DNA from: Ruminococcaceae bacterium UBA4306
Lineage (GTDB): Bacteria; Bacillota; Clostridia; Oscillospirales; Acutalibacteraceae
DNA: 10,821 nucleotides
Assembly (NCBI GenBank): GCA_002394725.1
Contig: DGUQ01000110.1
Span: 1-10,821 of the forward strand
Direction of reading: 5' to 3'
The notes under the pieces are model-generated. The model was given only the letters and a program-made list of their open reading frames with translations. It had not been told where the DNA came from and ran no database searches. Positions 6,004 through 10,821 of this stretch are shown here, one piece after another; within the stretch, counting starts at the first letter, position 1; every line of letters starts with the position of its first letter. The position numbers were made by a program, and so were the translations under genes.

Positions 6004-6032
6004 GAGCAGTCGGGCGTTGTGCCTGACTGCTC
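6004..6032 (-). terminator. Terminator of the acyltransferase-like gene
   Basis: A 12-base stem (GAGCAGTCGGGC with GCCTGACTGCTC, one wobble) closes a GTTGT loop. On the minus strand it is followed by GTTTTTATT. It lies about 55 bases beyond the acyltransferase-like stop codon and would end the murI-to-acyltransferase transcripts. Confidence 0.85.
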
Positions 6033-6087
6033 TTTCTTATCGGGAGTTCAACTACCTTCATCCAATGATGGCTGGTCGCCTTATCCA

Positions 6088-6873
6088 TTACTCTGTTTCG
6101 TTATTCTCTATCATTCTCCAATAGCCGGCGACGTCGTCCTCGTACTGACCGTAGGCAGTGTACCAGCGCGGCTGCATGAAGCTGACGGGCTTGTGCTCGG
6201 GCAGGGCTCTGCCGAGGCGGTCGATATTGTCGCGCAGATAACGGATGATCTTCTCGCGCTGTTCATCCAGCGATTGCTCCGGATCATAGGTGATCGGCTT
6301 GCCCACGGAGATGACAGCGTTCTTCTTCTCCAGATACACGGGGAAGAATTTGAGCGCCTTCTTCGTTTTGCGGTAGTACAGGCGCGCGATATCGACAAAG
6401 CCGGGCTGCAGCTCGTTGATGTACTCGGAGAAGCGCTTGGGCGACTCGGCAAAAATCACCAGATGGTCGCCGTCTGTCAGCGCGCGGATACTCTGCTTGA
6501 AGGTCTGGAGGATCCTCTTGTCATGATAGACGGGGATGGTGTTCGAGTAGTGCAGCAGGGGCGGCAGTCCCTTGGCGATGATACGCGACAGAAAACGCCA
6601 GAACCGCTTGCCTTTGCGCGCATTGGCGAAGAAAATGTCGTGGTAGGCGTAGTTGACCGCCTGCTTGCTGTCCATCGCGCAGCCGATCGCCCATGACTGA
6701 TGCTGCGGCTTGAAGTCGAGCGTCATCATGACGGGTCCTCGGATCGCGGAATGATTGCAGACGAATACGGCAGGCTCGTCGGGCGTTTCTTCATACACCG
6801 TTTTTGCCGGAGGAAGGAACACCACACGCGCTACGCCGCGGATGATCTTATAATAGATGTAGCTTAGTTTCAT
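6088..6873 (-). CDS. Degenerate PlsC-like lysophospholipid acyltransferase family protein
   Basis: The 261-residue product has the block order of the glycerolipid acyltransferase (PlsC/LPLAT) family, which transfers acyl chains to lysophospholipids at the inner membrane face. Block 1 is VFVCNHSAIRGPV at 36-48, block 2 SNTIPVYHDKR at 110-120, block 3 VIFAESPKR at 139-147, and block 4 FFPVYL at 176-181. Two key positions differ from the canonical family: the HX4D motif reads His41 then Gly46 instead of Asp, and the FPEG motif reads FAES. Residues 5-20 are moderately hydrophobic and may contact the membrane. The ATG at 6873 has only a weak purine stretch (AGAAAGAGAA) upstream. It follows argS by 118 bases and ends in a good terminator. 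Either a divergent active subfamily or a non-catalytic relative is possible. Confidence 0.75.
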   Translation of the reverse strand: MKLSYIYYKIIRGVARVVFLPPAKTVYEETPDEPAVFVCNHSAIRGPVMMTLDFKPQHQSWAIGCAMDSKQAVNYAYHDIFFANARKGKRFWRFLSRIIAKGLPPLLHYSNTIPVYHDKRILQTFKQSIRALTDGDHLVIFAESPKRFSEYINELQPGFVDIARLYYRKTKKALKFFPVYLEKKNAVISVGKPITYDPEQSLDEQREKIIRYLRDNIDRLGRALPEHKPVSFMQPRWYTAYGQYEDDVAGYWRMIENNETE

Positions 6874-6940
6874 ATTGGGTTCTCTTTCTGACAGCGATCA
6901 TCAAAGGAAGATCGCATAGGGTATAGGGGAGTGCAAGCAA

Positions 6941-6954
6941 AAAGCCGAGGCTTT
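6941..6954 (-). terminator. Short hairpin with T-run after argS, weak terminator candidate
   Basis: On the minus strand AAAGC pairs with GCTTT around CTCG, giving a five-base stem followed by TTG. It lies about 40 bases past the argS stop and could reduce read-through into the acyltransferase-like gene. The short stem makes this uncertain. Confidence 0.4.
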
Positions 6955-6991
6955 AGGCAATACCGCGTGATTCAGATGTGCGGCGTTGATT

Positions 6992-8728
6992 TTACATCCT
7001 TTCGGGACAGGTGATGCTGAACATATCGAGCACGTTCTTGATGACCGTTTTGGTCGCGATACACAGGCTCAGACGCGCCTGCATGAGCTTTTCGTCATCA
7101 CATTTGACGCGGCAGGCGTTGTAGAACTTGTGGAAGTAGGTCGCGACATTGGTGACGTATTTGGTGATCTTGGTGGGGTCATAATCGCGCGCGGCTGAAA
7201 TGATCTCACTGTCGAAGGAGGAGAGCAGGTGGATCAGCTCGACCTCCTCGGGAGCGCCCAGTAAGCACAATTCCTCCTCGGTGCAGGAGCGTGCCGCGAT
7301 ACCCTCCGCCTCCAGATTGCGCAGGATGGAGCAGATACGCGCGTGAGCGTACTGGACATAGTAGACAGGATTCTGGCTGTCCTGCTGGATCGCGAGATCG
7401 AGGTCAAAATCCATCTGGGTGGTGGCTTCACGGGTGTTGAAGATGAAGCGCGCGCTGTCTACGGGAACCTCGTCGAGCAGGTCGCGCAGCTGGATCGCTT
7501 TGCCGGTACGCTTACTCATGGTGACGACCTGTCCGTCGCGGACGAGCTTGACCAGCTGCATCAAGAGGATATCGAGCTTGTCGCCGTCATAGCCGATGGC
7601 GTTCATCGCGCCCTTGAGCCGCATGACGTGCCCGTGATGATCGGCGCCCCATACGTTGATCAGCTGCTCAAAGCCGCGGTCGAATTTGTTCTTGTGATAG
7701 GCGATATCGGCGGCAAAGTAGGTGGGATTGCCGTTGGAGCGGATCAGGACGTCGTCTTTTAATTCTAATTTATCAATATAATCCTGCTTCTTGCCCTGCT
7801 TGAGTAATATTTCGGTGCAGACGTCCTTATTCTTGTACCAGATCGCGCCGTCCTTCTCGTAGGTCAGACCCCTTTCGGTGAGGGTATCGACGACCGCCTT
7901 CACGGCGCCGCTGTCGTGCAGGGTGCTCTCCATGAACCAGTTGTCAAAGTTGATTTTGTACTTCGCCATATCATCCTGCATACGTTTGATGTTGCGCGGC
8001 AGAGCAAAATCGACCAGCGCCTTGCGGCGTTCCTCGCTGCTGACGGAGGTCAGACTGCCGCCGAATTCCTCCTTGAACTGCTCGGCGCGCTCAATGATAT
8101 CCGCGCCCTGATAGCCGTCCTCGGGGAAAGTGAAGCTCTCATCATAAAACTGCATATAACGCGCTTCGAGGGAAGCGGCGAATTTCTCAATCTGATTGCC
8201 GGCGTCATTGACGTAGAACTCACGGTACGCCTGATAGCCCGCCTTGTCCAGTACGGCAGCAAGGCAATCGCCCAGCGCGCCGCCTCTGGCGTTGCCCAGG
8301 TGCATGGGACCTGTCGGATTAGCGGACACGAACTCCACCATGACCTTCTTGTTTTGTCCGTAGTCGCTCTCGCCGTAACGCTCGCCCTCGTTTTCGATCT
8401 CGCGCAGTACGGCGGCAAGATAGCGCTTGCTCAAAAAGAAGTTGATGAAGCCGGGACCTGCGATCTCGCATTTTTCGATAAAAGAATTTTCGAGATCGAT
8501 GTGATCAAGGATGATCTGTGCCGCCTTGACGGGAGCCATGCGGAATACACGCGCGCCTGCCATCGCGACATTGGTGGCGATATCGCCGTGGGAGCGGTCG
8601 GCAGGCTCTTCGATGACAAAATCGGGGATCTCGCCCCCGGGCAGAGCGCCCTGCTCCATTGCCGCGGTAATGGCGGCCTCGATCTGTTTTCTCAGGTTTT
8701 CAGTGACATTGGTGTTTGTTTTAGACAT
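6992..8728 (-). CDS. argS: Arginine--tRNA ligase
   Basis: The 578-residue cytoplasmic enzyme attaches arginine to tRNA-Arg using ATP, and its length is normal for bacterial ArgS. An N-terminal tRNA-D-loop-recognition domain spans about 1-110. The class I catalytic core starts with SANPTGPMHLGNARGG at 135-150, where HLGN is the HIGH-motif variant. GADHHGHVMRLKG follows at 361-373, and the KMSKS-equivalent MSKRTGK at 404-410. The DALR anticodon-binding domain runs from about 455 (YYVQYAHARICSILRN) to the C-terminus. The start is the ATG at 8728 with AAGGAAAG about seven bases upstream. An in-frame extension to 8848 would read into the inverted-repeat element and is rejected. It lies downstream of murI and the DUF1934 gene on the same strand, like the ywiB-argS pairing in Bacillus. 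Confidence 0.98.
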   Translation of the reverse strand: MSKTNTNVTENLRKQIEAAITAAMEQGALPGGEIPDFVIEEPADRSHGDIATNVAMAGARVFRMAPVKAAQIILDHIDLENSFIEKCEIAGPGFINFFLSKRYLAAVLREIENEGERYGESDYGQNKKVMVEFVSANPTGPMHLGNARGGALGDCLAAVLDKAGYQAYREFYVNDAGNQIEKFAASLEARYMQFYDESFTFPEDGYQGADIIERAEQFKEEFGGSLTSVSSEERRKALVDFALPRNIKRMQDDMAKYKINFDNWFMESTLHDSGAVKAVVDTLTERGLTYEKDGAIWYKNKDVCTEILLKQGKKQDYIDKLELKDDVLIRSNGNPTYFAADIAYHKNKFDRGFEQLINVWGADHHGHVMRLKGAMNAIGYDGDKLDILLMQLVKLVRDGQVVTMSKRTGKAIQLRDLLDEVPVDSARFIFNTREATTQMDFDLDLAIQQDSQNPVYYVQYAHARICSILRNLEAEGIAARSCTEEELCLLGAPEEVELIHLLSSFDSEIISAARDYDPTKITKYVTNVATYFHKFYNACRVKCDDEKLMQARLSLCIATKTVIKNVLDMFSITCPERM

Positions 8729-9045
8729 ATACACTTTCCTTTGCTGTAGAATGAAGATTAACTGATAAATAATTGAATGGTGCCGATGGAGAAGATCGTG
8801 ATCAACGCCCCCTCTGACGAGGGGGTTGGGGGAGAGATAACGAAACATTACAGTGATAAATCGGCTATGGACTCAAGCCGCTGATTCATTATTATTTCAC
8901 ACAATATTGAGTCAGGCGTATTCAAATTGCTGTTATGTTTCGTTAGCTCTCCCCTGCGAACAAATCGGCTTCTCCTATCCGAAGTTCTGCCCACTTGCCC
9001 CCTCGTCAGAGGGGGCTGATTGAGGTTTGTTTTTGTCGAATCTCA
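8729..9045. other. Intergenic region between the DUF1934 gene and argS
   Basis: The 317 bases are mostly occupied by the 210-base inverted-repeat element listed separately. The remaining flanks (8729-8806 and 9017-9045) show the argS ribosome binding site but no clear promoter or terminator. No gene is supported. Confidence 0.6.
8807..9016. mobile_element. MITE-like 210-base element with terminal inverted repeats
   Basis: The left end (8807-8853) and the reverse complement of the right end (8930-9016) both start GCCCCCTCTGACGAGGGGG and both finish in GGGGAGAG, TAACGAAACAT and ACAG with single mismatches. The right arm carries about 40 additional bases between these blocks. The outer block of each arm is itself a hairpin (CCCCCTC TGAC GAGGGGG). 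The 76-base middle has further pairing (CGGCT / AGCCG and GACTCAA / TTGAGTC). There is no coding capacity and no clear target-site duplication, so a non-autonomous mobile element is likely but unproven. Confidence 0.65.
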
Positions 9046-9468
9046 TTATTTTTCCTTAACAGAAATATAAAACTCGTTATAGCTCACGACGGTGCGGTTG
9101 AAATCGAGCTGATACGCCGCGGTGATCTTGCCGCCGCGTTCATTCAGATCGGTTTTGATGCTATCGGTGAAGATGCCGATGAACATCTGACCCATCGGGG
9201 TATGGTACAGGCATTCATGGCGTTTGCCCTTCTCTAAGATCAGGTGACTGCTCATCTCGCCCTGTCGGTCGATCGACAAAACGCCTCCCTCGAGGGTGAC
9301 GGCAGTTTCGGTTTTCCGGTCGGGACGATCCTCGGGGTATTCGGGATAGGTGATCGTGATCTTGCCGTCCTCGATGGTCATATCGCCGGCGGTAAATACC
9401 TCGATCTTGTCCGATTCGCCGTCAACGGTCTGTTTGCCGACGACGGTGATGATATATCTTTCTTCCAT
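9046..9468 (-). CDS. DUF1934 family protein, YwiB-like beta-barrel
   Basis: The 140-residue protein fits DUF1934 in length and pattern: alternating beta strands, the central YHTPMGQMFIGIFTDSI at about 93-109, and the C-terminal YQLDFNRTVVSYNEFYISVKEK. The family founder is Bacillus subtilis YwiB, a small calycin-like barrel of unknown function whose gene is next to argS there, as here apart from the inserted repeat element. There is no signal peptide or membrane segment, so it is probably cytoplasmic. Its ATG overlaps the murI stop by one base (TGATG), which implies translational coupling and a shared transcript with murI. The role is unknown. Confidence 0.85.
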   Translation of the reverse strand: MEERYIITVVGKQTVDGESDKIEVFTAGDMTIEDGKITITYPEYPEDRPDRKTETAVTLEGGVLSIDRQGEMSSHLILEKGKRHECLYHTPMGQMFIGIFTDSIKTDLNERGGKITAAYQLDFNRTVVSYNEFYISVKEK

Positions 9469-10286
9469 CAGTATTCCTCAATGTTGATGTGCTCTACATG
9501 GTTGTGGGGGCTGTTTTTCAGGAACAGCTCGGCGTATTTCTCAAAGTCCGCCGGCGTATCGCTGACATAGTAGTTCGATTCACCCTTGTGATCATCGTCG
9601 CGCAAAAGATCGGCTTCCCGCAGGATCTTCTGCGTATAGATCGCGGTCTCCTTGCCCGAGTCGATCAGGGTCACGCCGTCGCCCATCTCGCGACGGATGG
9701 CGTCCGCCAACAGCGGAAAGTGGGTGCAGCCGAGGATCATGGTATCCACACCGCTCTCCTTGAAGGGCGCCATGTAGCGGCGCACCATGAGCTGTACCAG
9801 CTCGTCGTCGGGATCGACCAGACCGTTCTCCACAAAGGACACGAAGAGCTGACAGTGCTGCTCGAACACCTCGAACTCGGGGTGCTTCTCGGTGATTCTG
9901 CGCTTGTAGCTGTGGGAGTTGATGGTCGCGGCAGTGCCGATGACGCCGATCCTGCCGTTTTTGGTGACTTGTGCCGCGGTAAAGCAGGTGGGGTTGACAA
10001 CGCCGGTGTAGGGCAGACCCAGCTCTTCGCTGAGATCGGGCGCGACCGAGCTGACGGTACCGCATGCGGCGACTAGTATCTTGACGCCCATCTTTTTGAG
10101 GAATCGGGCGTCCTGCAAAGCGTATTTATTGATGGCTTCACGGCTCTTGCTGCCGTAGGGCACGCGTCCCGTGTCGCCGAAGTAGACGATATCTTCCTGC
10201 GGCATGATCTTCTGGATCTCGCGCACGGCGGTCAAACCGCCGAGTCCCGAGTCAAAAACGCCGATAGGGGATTGCTTGGTGTTCAT
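9468..10286 (-). CDS. murI: Glutamate racemase
   Basis: This 272-residue cytoplasmic enzyme converts L- to D-glutamate for peptidoglycan stems. Signatures in order are GVFDSGLGGLTAVRE at 9-23 (catalytic Asp12/Ser13 region), YFGDTGRVPYGSKS at 35-48, Cys75 in VAACGTVSSV, GVIGTAATINS at 114-124, and Cys187/His189 in LGCTHFPLL. Both catalytic Cys are present. In place of the common CNT(A) at the first Cys the protein has CGTV. The start chosen is ATG at 10286 with GAGG ten bases upstream; an in-frame TTG at 10295 lies almost on that site and is less likely. It is the first gene of a minus-strand run with the DUF1934 gene and argS, with a predicted promoter about 230 bases upstream. A paralogue with a regulatory role is conceivable but not needed. 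Confidence 0.96.
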   Translation of the reverse strand: MNTKQSPIGVFDSGLGGLTAVREIQKIMPQEDIVYFGDTGRVPYGSKSREAINKYALQDARFLKKMGVKILVAACGTVSSVAPDLSEELGLPYTGVVNPTCFTAAQVTKNGRIGVIGTAATINSHSYKRRITEKHPEFEVFEQHCQLFVSFVENGLVDPDDELVQLMVRRYMAPFKESGVDTMILGCTHFPLLADAIRREMGDGVTLIDSGKETAIYTQKILREADLLRDDDHKGESNYYVSDTPADFEKYAELFLKNSPHNHVEHINIEEY

Positions 10287-10315
10287 ATTTATCAAACCTC
10301 GATCTAGTTAGGAGT

Positions 10316-10495
10316 GAGGAGTTAGGAGTGAGGAGTTAATGACATTCGATGTAATGTTTGCGGTAGGGGGACAGTGGGATACGAGTATTCGACACACGTG
10401 TCCGAGTCTGTTTTATCATGGGGTGGTTGCTTTTGATGCGGAGCATATCCAACACAAGTATCAAGCAACTCCTAACTCCTCACTCCTAACTCCTC
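10316..10495. repeat. 23-base perfect inverted repeat flanking 134 bases, built of GGAGT units
   Basis: The arm at 10316-10338 is the exact reverse complement of 10473-10495. Each arm is made of tandem GAGGAGTTAGGAGT-type units. The enclosed segment has no evident gene. It sits in the predicted murI leader, so the RNA could fold into a long hairpin. Confidence 0.75.
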
Positions 10496-10517
10496 ATTAC
10501 ATACATATACATTATAT

Positions 10518-10546
10518 ATAATACCACAAACCGTTATCCCATGCAA
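10518..10546 (-). promoter_or_regulatory. Predicted promoter of murI
   Basis: On the minus strand TTGCAT (10541-10546), 17 bases, then TATTAT (10518-10523). An alternative TATAAT at 10511-10516 lacks a matching -35. The leader to the murI ATG would be about 225 bases and would include the whole inverted repeat. Confidence 0.55.
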
Positions 10547-10560
10547 CAACAAAATTTCGC

Positions 10561-10589
10561 TTGCATTATTCACGCGTTTCATGTATAAT
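10561..10589 (+). promoter_or_regulatory. Predicted sigma-A promoter of the right-hand gene
   Basis: TTGCAT (10561-10566), 17 bases, then a perfect TATAAT (10584-10589). The start is expected near 10597, leaving a leader of about 125 bases that includes the dispersed palindrome. Confidence 0.7.
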
Positions 10590-10609
10590 ACCTATAACTA
10601 TGGGAATAG

Positions 10610-10656
10610 GTTGAGATTGCCGTGGGCTGACACGCGTGTCGAGCCCTCGCAATGAC
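10610..10656. repeat. Dispersed palindromic repeat, copy B
   Basis: Arms ATTGC / GCAAT and GGGCT / AGCCC surround a perfect 12-base palindrome, GACACGCGTGTC, so nearly the whole unit can fold into one stem. It shares both ends with copy A at 5656-5699 but differs in the middle, in inverted orientation. It lies in the predicted leader of the right-hand gene. Confidence 0.7.
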
Positions 10657-10720
10657 GATCTGTATGGTAAGATCGTCGCAGACTGCGCTATAGCAATAAC
10701 TAATAGAAGGAATGATAATT

Positions 10721-10821
10721 ATGCTGGATCAGGCATTCGGACATATTTCGGATAAGGTGGAAGAAGCGTTACAGCCTCAAGGCTTTACACGTCAGAAAAT
10801 TACTTCCGGTAACGATAACGA
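10721..10821 (+). CDS. Unidentified protein, N-terminal fragment only
   Basis: An open frame of 33 codons runs off the window edge from the ATG at 10721. It begins MLDQAFGHISDKVEEA and continues with QPQGFTRQKITSGNDN. AAGGA lies about nine bases upstream of this ATG, and a strong promoter precedes it, so the gene is credible. The in-frame ATG at 10712 touches the ribosome binding site and is less likely. No signal peptide or membrane segment is seen in the visible part. I do not recognise the family. Confidence 0.7.
   Translation, partial: MLDQAFGHISDKVEEALQPQGFTRQKITSGNDN

Larger units (their letters stand above)
10287..10720. other. Divergent intergenic region with repeats upstream of murI
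   Basis: This 434-base stretch holds a 23-base inverted repeat, two divergent promoters and a dispersed palindrome, listed separately. A 60-codon reading frame at 10339-10521 lies across the inverted repeat with no ribosome binding site and is not called. A further small hairpin (GACGATC / GATCGTC) at 10654-10677 is in the leader of the right-hand gene. Confidence 0.6.

Noticed and set aside
8729..8848. Forty-codon N-terminal extension of argS
   Set aside because: It reads through the left arm of the inverted-repeat element, lacks a ribosome binding site and is not part of the ArgS fold; the ATG at 8728 has a good site.
10310..10500. CRISPR array suggested by repeated units
   Set aside because: The units are short, tandem and inverted without spacers of regular size, and no cas gene is nearby.
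10339..10521. 60-codon plus-strand reading frame inside the inverted-repeat region
   Set aside because: Its only upstream purine runs belong to the repeat arm, it overlaps the murI promoter, and it ends in low-complexity repeat sequence.

Overview
The window reads as chromosomal DNA from a gut or rumen clostridium, most likely in the Ruminococcus/Oscillospiraceae group. This is an inference from three things. The genes have close-to-consensus Shine-Dalgarno sites and sigma-A promoters. The secreted proteins are typical of Gram-positive Clostridia (an NlpC/P60 hydrolase with peptidoglycan-binding repeats, a CAP-domain protein, a DegV protein). The murI / DUF1934 / argS order resembles Firmicute chromosomes, where ywiB and argS are neighbours. 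No phage, plasmid, CRISPR, transposase or complete defence locus is visible.

Left part (1-4136, all on the minus strand): a single-pass membrane protein resembling an anti-sigma factor, cut by the window edge; a 512-residue NlpC/P60 cell-wall hydrolase with its own terminator and promoter; and a secreted CAP-domain protein with a Cys-rich N-terminal module. The 548-base gap between the hydrolase and the CAP gene holds the CAP terminator, the hydrolase promoter and a dense set of palindromes and direct repeats that look like regulator sites.

Middle (4137-6087): a divergent promoter region leads to a degV/fakB-type fatty-acid-binding protein on the plus strand. Two serine tRNAs (UGA and GCU anticodons) follow, served by a near-consensus promoter and ended by a very strong terminator. 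A dispersed palindromic repeat lies between the two tRNAs.

Right part (6004-10286, minus strand): from promoter to end, murI (glutamate racemase), a DUF1934/YwiB-like gene overlapping murI by one base, a 210-base inverted-repeat element, argS, and a degenerate PlsC-like acyltransferase with a terminator. Upstream of murI is a 434-base gap with a 23-base inverted repeat, back-to-back divergent promoters and a second copy of the dispersed palindromic repeat. The first 101 bases of an unidentified plus-strand gene close the window.

Most genes concern the cell envelope: peptidoglycan hydrolysis, D-glutamate supply, exogenous fatty-acid handling, and lipid acylation. I see no convincing new multi-gene system. 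The most unusual items are the hydrolase architecture, the Cys-rich/CAP fusion, the acyltransferase without its catalytic Asp, and the three families of palindromic repeat. Several predicted genes have upstream in-frame extensions that I rejected in favour of starts with a ribosome binding site.
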